Assembly (NCBI GenBank): GCA_021775415.1
Contig: JAJFHV010000013.1
Location: 434,001 to 498,000 of the forward strand
Length of the DNA: 64,000 nt
Direction of reading: 5' to 3'
Source: Hyphomicrobiales bacterium
GTDB taxonomy: Bacteria; Pseudomonadota; Alphaproteobacteria; Rhizobiales; Rhizobiaceae
In this document: in pieces, positions 55,905 to 62,981 of the stretch
Layout of the letters: each line of letters starts with the position of its first letter
Numbering within the stretch: the stretch's first letter is position 1
Translations under genes and position numbers: made by a program
Notes under the pieces: model-generated
Told to the model about the DNA's origin: nothing
What the model saw: the letters and a program-made list of their open reading frames with translations, nothing else
Database searches by the model: none

Positions 55905-56327
55905 ATGCAGGACAAACGAAAAATTGAAATAGCGCTTCTCATTCTGCGACTTTCCATTGGTGCCTTTCTTGCTGTATGGGCATCGCTCAAATTCTTGCGG
56001 CCGGAATGGATGGTGAATATATTCCGGGGCTCATACGGGCAGGCTTGGGTTACCCAGGACATGGCGTTTTTAGTCGGCACACTACAGGCGATAATTGTTC
56101 TGGCATTTCTCATCGGGTTCGCCCGCACGATTACCTATGGGTTTGTCACCCTGATGCACGCGACCGGCGTGATTGCCAGTATTCCAAGTCTGATCAATTT
56201 CACAAAATATCCGAGCAATTTGCTTTGGACATCCGTCGCCACATTGGGCGCATTGATTGCACTGTTTATCCTGAGGGACCTGGACAATCTGTTCTCGGTT
56301 TCAGCCCGGAGAAACAAGGACACCTAG
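55905..56327 (+). CDS. DoxX-like membrane protein
   Basis: A 140-aa inner-membrane protein with four hydrophobic helices (residues about 10-30, 50-68, 72-92 and 106-125), in the DoxX/DoxD layout: ALLILRLSIGAFLAVWASLK then WMVNIFRG. Such proteins are linked to quinone or redox metabolism but have no single proven function. GGACAGGAGAAAC upstream supports the ATG at 55905. The stop overlaps that of the convergent GFA gene by 4 bases. Confidence 0.8.
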   Translation: MQDKRKIEIALLILRLSIGAFLAVWASLKFLRPEWMVNIFRGSYGQAWVTQDMAFLVGTLQAIIVLAFLIGFARTITYGFVTLMHATGVIASIPSLINFTKYPSNLLWTSVATLGALIALFILRDLDNLFSVSARRNKDT

Positions 56328-56809
56328 TCTTTCAGTGCCTTGTATCGCTTCTGGGCCTCCTCCGGCCAGTGTTCTTTCGGGTTGCAATATTCCTCAACCA
56401 CCGGAACTTCACCAGACAGTGATACCCAGGGCTGTTTTGTAGATGTGTAAATATGAATATCGGGCTGTACCAGATGTGCTTCATCCAATGAGCCGACCCT
56501 CACGAAACTGAGCTTGTCTCCCGCTCCCACATAATGGCTCCAGACCGCAATCTTGCAATCTGGGCAGCGGAAAATTTTCTGCCCCTTGCCGCTGTCCGAT
56601 GGGATCTCGACCACATCCAACTCACCACTGGTCAACTCAAGCCGGTCGCTTTCAATCATGGCATTGAGCGCAAAAGCTGTGCCGGTTTCGCGCTGACACC
56701 AGGTGCAATGGCAACAATTTACAAACATGGGTGCGCTGTTCATGCGGTAACGCACGTTCCCGCACGCACAACCGCCTTCAAGTTTTTGATCTGGATCGGT
56801 TTGACCCAT
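56324..56809 (-). CDS. GFA-family (glutathione-dependent formaldehyde-activating-like) zinc protein
   Basis: A 161-aa zinc protein. Zinc-ligand motifs in order: GGCACGNVRYRM, NCCHCTWCQRETG and FRCPDCKIAVWSHY, all conserved in the GFA/CENP-V fold. Some relatives bind glutathione and were named for hydroxymethyl-glutathione formation, but most have unknown activity. The ATG at 56809 is preceded by GGGGTGA; an in-frame ATG at 56836 is less likely. It lies convergent to the DoxX-like gene. Confidence 0.92.
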   Translation of the reverse strand: MGQTDPDQKLEGGCACGNVRYRMNSAPMFVNCCHCTWCQRETGTAFALNAMIESDRLELTSGELDVVEIPSDSGKGQKIFRCPDCKIAVWSHYVGAGDKLSFVRVGSLDEAHLVQPDIHIYTSTKQPWVSLSGEVPVVEEYCNPKEHWPEEAQKRYKALKD

Positions 56810-56870
56810 GGTCAATTCACCCCAAAAGTATTTCATTCACGCGCAAGATTGCAGACTGCGTAACACGCAG

Positions 56871-58415
56871 TTATTCGACCATCACCACGTAGGAGTCCAA
56901 ACCGAACTCGCTGATTTTGATAGACCGGGTTACCGGCACCGATATTTGCTCCCCAACATCTTTAACGAAAGCCTCGATATCCGCACGCGACCAATGGTGC
57001 ACGGACCACAACAACAAAGGACATTGTTGCTCATCTGTTATGCGGGCTTTTATCAAGCCGGGCAGCGCAGTGCCGGACAGGCTGGCGAGGTCATTTTCAA
57101 AAGAGATTTTCAGCCAGTCTTTAGGCTGCGAAACATCCATGTAATATCCGTAAAAAACATCCGCTTCATTGGCGGAAATGTAATCCTGCTCGAAACCCAC
57201 GACCGGTATGGTTTTTCCGGTGCATCCAGGCATTTGCTCCACGAAAGCTGCAGAATCACGCCAATTTTCGCGCTGGGATAATCCATCACCAAAAAACCTG
57301 CTCAGGCTGATTGAAGTGAACACGATCAGTGTAATGCACAATAGGGGCCAGAATAATTTGGCTTTAAGCCGGCTGAACACATAGCCACCAATCAGCCCAA
57401 CCAACAACCAGATGAACGGCGCAATTACGAGGAACATCCGAAACGAGAATATCGGATCGGAGAGAAAGCTGATCACGATTCCGGCAAGAAGTGGACCGAA
57501 GCAGCAGCCGGTTACAAAAATGCAAATTTGCGAAATGTCATCGCTGGACTTTTGCGTGATGGGTCGTTTCAAAAACAATAACACCCAGGATGCAAAAAAT
57601 GCGAAAACAAGAATGGCTCGCAAAAGGGGTCTTTGGATATCAAGGAAGCCTTTGTAGAGATGAGCACCCAGAAATTTCGCATCCACCGAAAACCAGGTCT
57701 TTTGCGTATCAACAACGATCTGCCCTTCATGCCAGCTGATGAAGGCTACGACAGGTAGAAGAATGGCAAATCCGGTTACGACCAACGCCACGCGTTGTCC
57801 CCAGTTCCAGGTGAAAAGCAGAAGCATCCCCACAACGCTGCCTGCGAGCAGCAATAGATAATAGTGCGAGAGCGCACTTGCCAATCCAACACCCCCAAGT
57901 GCTGCAAGTAACGGCAAGGCAAGGCTGCCAGAGGGAAGTGCCCTTAGAATGCGCAGCCCAATGAACAGGAGCGCAGCACTCAGCAGGAACACCAGCGCGT
58001 AGGAGCGAGCCTCCTGTGCGTAATAAAACCAGGCGGAAGAGGTGGCGGCACCGGCAACAGCGAACAGTCTGGTAAACTGTCCGATTTTTCGAGGAAACGA
58101 GAAGTAGATTACAACAAGGGTTGCCACAGACAGAAAGGCGCTTAATGCGCGTGCGGTGAGCGTGAAATCCCCGCCGAACAATCTAAGCGACGCCCAAGTC
58201 AGCAAATAATAACCGGGTGGATGAACATCTTCAGCAATTCGCGAAATGGCTGCGGAAGTCGATATCTGAGACGCATCTGCAAAATACGCGGTAAAAAATT
58301 CATCCGTCGTAAGACTGGCAGTATCCAGCTGATAAAATGCGCCAATAGCACACATGGCGGCAATCAGCAGAAATCCCAATGTACCAACCCGCCAGGGCAA
58401 GCCGGATTGATCCAT
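56871..58415 (-). CDS. Polytopic GT39/ArnT-like glycosyltransferase
   Basis: A 514-aa membrane protein with about 10-11 hydrophobic segments and a periplasmic C-terminal domain of about 130 residues. The first loop holds TDEFFTAYFADASQI and the acidic pair in AEDVHPPGYYLLTW, the hallmark of the GT-C superfamily (dolichol/undecaprenyl-phosphate-sugar users such as ArnT, PMT). It probably transfers a sugar from undecaprenyl-phosphate to a lipid or cell-envelope target in the periplasm. It is divergent from the methyltransferase-GtrA-GtrB unit that could make the lipid-linked sugar. The TTG at 58433 is a less likely start. Confidence 0.88.
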   Translation of the reverse strand: MDQSGLPWRVGTLGFLLIAAMCAIGAFYQLDTASLTTDEFFTAYFADASQISTSAAISRIAEDVHPPGYYLLTWASLRLFGGDFTLTARALSAFLSVATLVVIYFSFPRKIGQFTRLFAVAGAATSSAWFYYAQEARSYALVFLLSAALLFIGLRILRALPSGSLALPLLAALGGVGLASALSHYYLLLLAGSVVGMLLLFTWNWGQRVALVVTGFAILLPVVAFISWHEGQIVVDTQKTWFSVDAKFLGAHLYKGFLDIQRPLLRAILVFAFFASWVLLFLKRPITQKSSDDISQICIFVTGCCFGPLLAGIVISFLSDPIFSFRMFLVIAPFIWLLVGLIGGYVFSRLKAKLFWPLLCITLIVFTSISLSRFFGDGLSQRENWRDSAAFVEQMPGCTGKTIPVVGFEQDYISANEADVFYGYYMDVSQPKDWLKISFENDLASLSGTALPGLIKARITDEQQCPLLLWSVHHWSRADIEAFVKDVGEQISVPVTRSIKISEFGLDSYVVMVE

Positions 58416-58536
58416 TTCGTGTGCCTTTTTCAAAGAAAGCTTCTCTTAATGCTAATTCAACTTTTATTGGCCTTAATATATAGGCGGCTGGATGATGTAA
58501 ATCCGGTCAACGGCACACCCAAGGGAATTGATACGG

Positions 58537-59238
58537 ATGGATTTGAAAGAAGAAGCTGTGCTCGGTGAGCACATTGACCAACACTGGTACTATCAGTCCA
58601 AAGCGCAAATGCTTGCCTCCCATCTTGAACCTTCCGTAAAAAAGGTACTGGATGTGGGAGCTGGCTCCGGCTGGTTCAGTCGCTGGTTGATCAATCGGCA
58701 GTTAGCGAGCAATGCGACACTGGTCGATCCGGGCTATGATCGCGAACATCGCGAATCGCTTGGCACCGGTAAATCCCTGAATTTCAAACGCGATATCGAA
58801 AGCTCTGACGCTGACATCGTGTTGTTTATGGATGTGCTGGAACATGTGGATGATGATGTTGGCCTGCTGAAGGAATACATCGCCAAGACAAAGCCCGGTA
58901 CGAAGTTCTTTATTACCGTTCCCGCGTTCAAGTTTCTTTGGAGTGCTCATGACGATTTTCTTGAGCATCGAAGACGCTACACAATTAGCTCCCTTGAAAA
59001 GGCAATTGTGTCTGCAGGTGCCACACCACAGAACATGCATTACTATTTTGGTTCTATTTTCCCGGCTGCTGCCCTTGTTCGTTTATGGCAACGCGGACGT
59101 AAAGCCGACCATTCTGACATGAAGCCCGCTCACCCGGTAGTTAACTGGATTTTACGCAAGGTTTGCGCGCTTGAGAGAAGCTGGATGCGTTTCAACCGGA
59201 TCGGCGGTTTATCCGTCGTGTGTATGTGTCAACGATGA
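58537..59238 (+). CDS. Class I SAM-dependent methyltransferase
   Basis: A 233-aa methyltransferase. SAM motif I is KVLDVGAGSGWFSRWLI; the acidic residue after beta2 and the DADIVLFMDVLEHVDDD segment identify the Methyltransf_11/23 group. The chain ends in an arginine-rich region with a Cys (SVVCMCQR). AAGGGA upstream supports the ATG at 58537. Its stop overlaps the GtrA start by four bases, so it is co-translated with the lipid-linked-sugar genes and may modify a sugar or polyprenyl carrier. Confidence 0.87.
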   Translation: MDLKEEAVLGEHIDQHWYYQSKAQMLASHLEPSVKKVLDVGAGSGWFSRWLINRQLASNATLVDPGYDREHRESLGTGKSLNFKRDIESSDADIVLFMDVLEHVDDDVGLLKEYIAKTKPGTKFFITVPAFKFLWSAHDDFLEHRRRYTISSLEKAIVSAGATPQNMHYYFGSIFPAAALVRLWQRGRKADHSDMKPAHPVVNWILRKVCALERSWMRFNRIGGLSVVCMCQR

Positions 59239-59636
59239 ACAGCGCTGCAATCATTTCAGAAATTGGCCGGGTTTGCCGGTTTTTCTCAATTGGTATGATT
59301 GCAACCGGTGCCCATATTGCGCTTTGCCTCACCCTGGTGACCGGACTTGGTGTTGCCGAACAAAGTGCAAATTTCACGTCATTCATGTTTGCCCTGGGTA
59401 TTTCATTTTTCGGCCATTATATTTGGACCTTCCAAAGTACAGCCACTTACAATCAGGTGCTGCCGCGATTTCTGGGCGTTGCTTTCGCGGGCTATTTTGC
59501 AAGTGCTGCACTGCTTTTTGCACTCCAGGGCGTGGAAGGCTTGCCATCGGTAATCCGGCTTGTCGTAGCGGCACTGCTAATTCCAACAGTCAGTTATCTC
59601 GCATATCGTTTTTTGGTGTTTGATCATGACAACTAG
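59235..59636 (+). CDS. GtrA-family membrane protein (polyprenyl-phosphate-sugar flippase type)
   Basis: A 133-aa protein with four hydrophobic helices (RFFSIGMIATGAHIALCLTL, FTSFMFALGISFFGHYIW, FLGVAFAGYFASAALLFAL, IRLVVAALLIPTVSYLAYRF) matching GtrA, thought to flip undecaprenyl-phosphate-sugars. The ATG forms ATGA with the methyltransferase stop; its stop overlaps the GtrB-like start by 11 bases. Confidence 0.9.
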   Translation: MNSAAIISEIGRVCRFFSIGMIATGAHIALCLTLVTGLGVAEQSANFTSFMFALGISFFGHYIWTFQSTATYNQVLPRFLGVAFAGYFASAALLFALQGVEGLPSVIRLVVAALLIPTVSYLAYRFLVFDHDN

Positions 59637-60636
59637 AAATACTTCGAAGAGCAAAGTTGCAGCTGCCAAATCTTCCAGGGGCTCGCTGCTATCAATCGTC
59701 GTTCCCGTCTTCAATGAAGAAAGTACGATTGGACTTTTTGTTTCCGCTGTTACACCATTTCTTGACGAAGCATGTAAACTGCTCGGCAAGGGTGGACAAA
59801 CAGAGATTGTATTCGTCGATGACGGTAGTCGCGATCAAACGATTGAGCGCATCACTGCTCAAAATGTGAAAAACTGTACAATTCGCATTGTAAAACTCTC
59901 TCGCAATTTCGGTAAGGATTCAGCCCTTGCCGCGGGTCTCGATCAAGCACGAGGCGATGCAGTGGTACCAATGGATGTGGACCTGCAGGACCCGCCTGAA
60001 GTCCTGCCAAAAATGGTTGCGGCGTGGCTTGCCGGATCCAAAGTCGTCAACGCAGTCAGGGTCGACCGGGACGCGGACAGCTGGTTCAAACGCAGCTCGG
60101 CGGAAGCTTTTTACAAAATTTATAACCGCATTTCCGCCCAACCGATGGAGCCCAATGTGGGTGATTATCGCCTGCTGGATCGTGAAATAGTTGACATTTT
60201 GAAGAAGATGCCCGAGCGAACCCGCTTCATGAAAGGGTTATTTTCCTGGCTTGGCTACAATCCCCACACAATCGAATACCAACGTCAGGCCCGTATTGCC
60301 GGTGAAACAAAATGGCGCTTCTGGTCGCTTTGGAACTTCGCAATCGACGGCATTACCGGTTCCAGCACCCTGCCGCTCAGGGTATGGAGCTATTTTGGTG
60401 GTGTGCTTGCCATTATTGCCCTGTTCTATGCCGCCTGGTTAATGATCCGCACGCTTGTGTTTGGCGTGGATGTGCCTGGATATGCTTCCCTGATGGTTGT
60501 CACGCTGACGCTTGGGAGCGTCAACATGATCGCACTTGGAATAGTCGGTGAGTATGTGGGCCGCATCGCTATCGAAGTGCGCCAACGTCCGCTCTACATC
60601 GTGGAAGACAGTATCGAAGTTAGTGCAGAAAAATAA
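59626..60636 (+). CDS. Polyprenyl-phosphate glycosyltransferase, GT2 (GtrB/DPMS type)
   Basis: A 336-aa enzyme with an N-terminal GT-A domain (SIVVPVFNEESTIGLFV, VFVDDGSRDQT, the metal-binding DVDLQDPPEV) and two C-terminal hydrophobic helices (about residues 245-268 and 285-308), as in GtrB and ArnC. It makes an undecaprenyl-phosphate-sugar on the cytoplasmic membrane face. The ATG at 59626 overlaps GtrA by 11 bases, in line with coupled translation. The sugar is unknown. Confidence 0.92.
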   Translation: MTTRNTSKSKVAAAKSSRGSLLSIVVPVFNEESTIGLFVSAVTPFLDEACKLLGKGGQTEIVFVDDGSRDQTIERITAQNVKNCTIRIVKLSRNFGKDSALAAGLDQARGDAVVPMDVDLQDPPEVLPKMVAAWLAGSKVVNAVRVDRDADSWFKRSSAEAFYKIYNRISAQPMEPNVGDYRLLDREIVDILKKMPERTRFMKGLFSWLGYNPHTIEYQRQARIAGETKWRFWSLWNFAIDGITGSSTLPLRVWSYFGGVLAIIALFYAAWLMIRTLVFGVDVPGYASLMVVTLTLGSVNMIALGIVGEYVGRIAIEVRQRPLYIVEDSIEVSAEK

Positions 60637-60676
60637 CAATTTTGCGATCTGAATGGTGCTGTACAGGCTTTAAAAA

Positions 60677-61081
60677 TCATTCTGAACGCAGGCTGGCTTC
60701 AAACCCTTTGCGATCGTCCTGAATTTTTTTGAGCACAGTCCTCATCGCAAATGGGCGGTCATCATGTGCACCGCTCCATAAAATGAGTTCCAGCATAATC
60801 GGCGCCAAATCACGGCCCTTTTTGGTGAGCTCGTATATGTAGCTTCGACGGTTATCCGGATCGCGTGACTTATTAATAATACCTTCCGCTTCCAGATGTT
60901 TCAGCCGGTCAATCAGGATATTGGTGGCGATCTTTTCATCTGCTTCCATGAATTCGCTGTAGGTCTTTTTGCCTCTCAGCATGATCTCGCGGATGATGAT
61001 CAAACTCCATCTATCCCCGAATGTATCGAGGCCAAATGCAACCGGGCAACCGGTCTGACGTTTCTTGTTTTCATTTCTCAT
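60677..61081 (-). CDS. HxlR-family redox-type regulator
   Basis: A 134-aa winged-helix regulator. The HxlR signature CPVAFGLDTFGDRWSLIIIR, with the conserved Cys near the N-terminus (Cys12), and the wing RDPDNRRSYIYELTKKGRDL are present. HxlR proteins often sense electrophiles or oxidants through that Cys. It is divergent from the cupin-hydrolase-small-protein operon; two identical palindromes in the intergenic region are its likely sites. Confidence 0.93.
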   Translation of the reverse strand: MRNENKKRQTGCPVAFGLDTFGDRWSLIIIREIMLRGKKTYSEFMEADEKIATNILIDRLKHLEAEGIINKSRDPDNRRSYIYELTKKGRDLAPIMLELILWSGAHDDRPFAMRTVLKKIQDDRKGFEASLRSE

Positions 61082-61103
61082 TTTGACATCCTAAAAAAAT
61101 AAC

Positions 61104-61154
61104 TTGCAAAATGCAATATGTACGTTTATATAATTTACATCTTGCAAAATGCAA
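61104..61154. promoter_or_regulatory. Twin operators bracketing the cupin-operon promoter
   Basis: Two identical palindromes, TTGCAAAATGCAA, at 61104-61116 and 61142-61154, start 38 bases apart. Between them is TATAAT (61129-61134); the first operator supplies the -35 element (TTGCAA, 61105-61110, spacer 18) and the second covers the expected transcription start. Binding by the divergent HxlR protein would block the promoter. Confidence 0.85.
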
Positions 61155-61181
61155 GGTATAAAACAACCAAAGGAAACCGTT

Positions 61182-61928
61182 ATGAAAACCCTATCGAAAA
61201 CGACATTTGGAAATAAGCTTCGCTCCAGTGCATTGGCACTTGCTACAATCGCATTGGCAGGTGGGTCTGCATTTGCCGGATCATCTGACAGCGCAATCAA
61301 ACTGCTTACGGCAAAATTTGATGCCAGACAGGTAGTTCAGGTTGAAGCGGGAGATTTCCACTTCAAGCCGGGCCAGAATGCCCCGGTTCACACCCACACG
61401 GCCCCTGCTGTTGGATATGTTGCCAAAGGCACCATCATTTATCAGGTCGAAGGTGAGAAGGTGCAAATTCTTCGTGAAGGTGATGCCTTTTATGAACCTA
61501 CCGACGTTCGCGTACTACGCTTTGACAATGCATCGGCCACAGAGGAAGCAATCTTTGTGGACTTCAATCTTGAACAGGCTGGTGAGCCATTCATCGTGTT
61601 TGAAAAACAGCCAACCGAAGCAATCGATCGCCGCACCCTGCCAACGACAAAGCTTGATGGCAGCAACATTGATCAGGTGGATATCTACGCAAACGAACTG
61701 GCACACAGCGCTACGTTGAAAATCAACAATTCTCAGCCAACGCTTGGTCTTGTTGCGGAAGGTGTCATCCAACTTCAGATCGAGGGTGAAAAAAGCCAGC
61801 GTCTGGTCGCCGGTGAAACTTTCGCAATTCGGGAAGTCAACTCAACAGCAATCTTGGTCAATGCCTCAACTGAAGTGTCAGCCAAGGTAATTACGTTTCG
61901 TCTGAACGATCAACACAACCCATCATAA
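61182..61928 (+). CDS. Exported tandem-cupin protein
   Basis: A 248-aa periplasmic protein with a Sec signal peptide (MKTLSKTTFGNKLRSSALAL, cleavage near AFA at residue 33). Two cupin domains follow: the first (residues about 60-120) has the His-rich motif QNAPVHTHTAPAVGYV and GDAFYEPTDV, the second (about 165-240) is degenerate without most metal His (TLGLVAEGVIQLQIEG). One metal-binding site is likely. It is the first gene of the HxlR-controlled unit. AAAGGAAACC precedes the ATG. The substrate is unknown; small quinones or oxidised metabolites are plausible. Confidence 0.9.
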   Translation: MKTLSKTTFGNKLRSSALALATIALAGGSAFAGSSDSAIKLLTAKFDARQVVQVEAGDFHFKPGQNAPVHTHTAPAVGYVAKGTIIYQVEGEKVQILREGDAFYEPTDVRVLRFDNASATEEAIFVDFNLEQAGEPFIVFEKQPTEAIDRRTLPTTKLDGSNIDQVDIYANELAHSATLKINNSQPTLGLVAEGVIQLQIEGEKSQRLVAGETFAIREVNSTAILVNASTEVSAKVITFRLNDQHNPS

Positions 61929-61963
61929 ATCTCAACACACATTACAATCAAAGGAGAAATACA

Positions 61964-62677
61964 ATGACACATTACATATTAGTACACGGCGCCTGGGAAG
62001 GATCATGGTCCTGGGACTATGTCCGCCCCACCCTGGAAAGACAGGGCCACACAGTCACCGCGCTCAATCTACATGGTGGAAGTGATGACGGGAAAAACAT
62101 CACCAATGTAACAATGGACTCCTATGTCGACACAGTCGTCAATGCAATCAATCAACTGGACCATAAAGTTGTTCTGGTTGGTCACAGTATGGCCGGCACA
62201 GTGATCTCGTTGGTCGCTGAGCAGGTTCCGGCAAAAATTCAGAAACTTGTCTATGTGGCAGCGTTTCTGCTGGGCAACGGCGACAGCGTTCTTGAGGCCA
62301 TGCAACGTGACCCCAATGGCGAGTTTCTGCCCGAACTTATCTTTTCGGACGACCAAAGCTCAGCCCAGGCGTTGGAACAAACCTGGCGCAGCAAGGCGTT
62401 TCACGATGTGAGGGAAAATCGCATTTTGGAAGCGCTGCCCCTGCTGTTGGGTGTTGGACAGGCCACCGAGCCATTTATGGCTAAAATGGTTCTCAGCCAG
62501 GAAAGGTTTGGCTCGGTACCAAAGGTCTATATTCGCACCGCAATAGATAAGATGGTCTCGCCCAAACTCCAGGAAGAGATGCTTCAAAACTGGAAAACGG
62601 ATGAAGTTCTTGAGTTGAACTCCGGTCATTTTCCAACGCTCTCAATGCCGGAAACACTGGCTGAGTTGTTGCTTTAA
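61964..62677 (+). CDS. Alpha/beta hydrolase (HNL/methylesterase-like)
   Basis: A 237-aa soluble hydrolase. The triad is visible: Ser in VLVGHSMAGTVIS, Asp in YIRTAIDKMVSP and His in LNSGHFPTLSMPE. The start HYILVHGAWEGSWSWDYV and the short cap resemble the hydroxynitrile-lyase/plant methylesterase group, which in bacteria includes small-ester hydrolases. AAAGGAGAAA upstream gives a good RBS. It lies 35 bases after the cupin gene. Confidence 0.92.
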   Translation: MTHYILVHGAWEGSWSWDYVRPTLERQGHTVTALNLHGGSDDGKNITNVTMDSYVDTVVNAINQLDHKVVLVGHSMAGTVISLVAEQVPAKIQKLVYVAAFLLGNGDSVLEAMQRDPNGEFLPELIFSDDQSSAQALEQTWRSKAFHDVRENRILEALPLLLGVGQATEPFMAKMVLSQERFGSVPKVYIRTAIDKMVSPKLQEEMLQNWKTDEVLELNSGHFPTLSMPETLAELLL

Positions 62678-62699
62678 CCCCAAACACAAAGGAAAACCA

Positions 62700-62891
62700 A
62701 TGACTACAGTTACACAAAGTCATAAAGGTAACATCTCCATTTGGAAAAGGTTCTTCGCCTTTATCCAGGCAATGGAGGAAGCGTCAGATTACACTCCTGC
62801 TGAACGTTCAGTCACACGTCTTGATCAAAAGGTTTCTGAATTGGAAGATACAATCCGCGACCTGGAAAATGGCACCCAATGGGCAGGATAA
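62700..62891 (+). CDS. Small coiled-coil protein, function unknown
   Basis: A 63-aa protein: an N-terminal basic/aromatic stretch (NISIWKRFFAFIQAMEEASD), then a heptad-like segment (ERSVTRLDQKVSELEDTIRD). No signal peptide or membrane segment is clear. AAAGGAAAACC before the ATG, its place as the last gene of the HxlR-controlled operon and the terminator that follows support translation. I do not recognise a family. It could be an adaptor for the hydrolase, but nothing proves it. Confidence 0.75.
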   Translation: MTTVTQSHKGNISIWKRFFAFIQAMEEASDYTPAERSVTRLDQKVSELEDTIRDLENGTQWAG

Positions 62892-62918
62892 TCTGAATTT
62901 AACGCAAATCGCCAAAAG

Positions 62919-62950
62919 GAACCCCTGTCACTTCGTGCGGGGGTTCTTTT
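62919..62950 (+). terminator. Rho-independent terminator of the HxlR-controlled operon
   Basis: GAACCCC (62919-62925) pairs with GGGGTTC (62940-62946), with an inner CAC/GTG pair in the loop, followed by a T-run (62946-62950). A fragment of the hairpin repeat (TAAACGGACATTTTAGTCTG) follows at 62961-62980. Confidence 0.88.
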
Positions 62951-62981
62951 GTTTGAGCCCTAAACGGACATTTTAGTCTGA

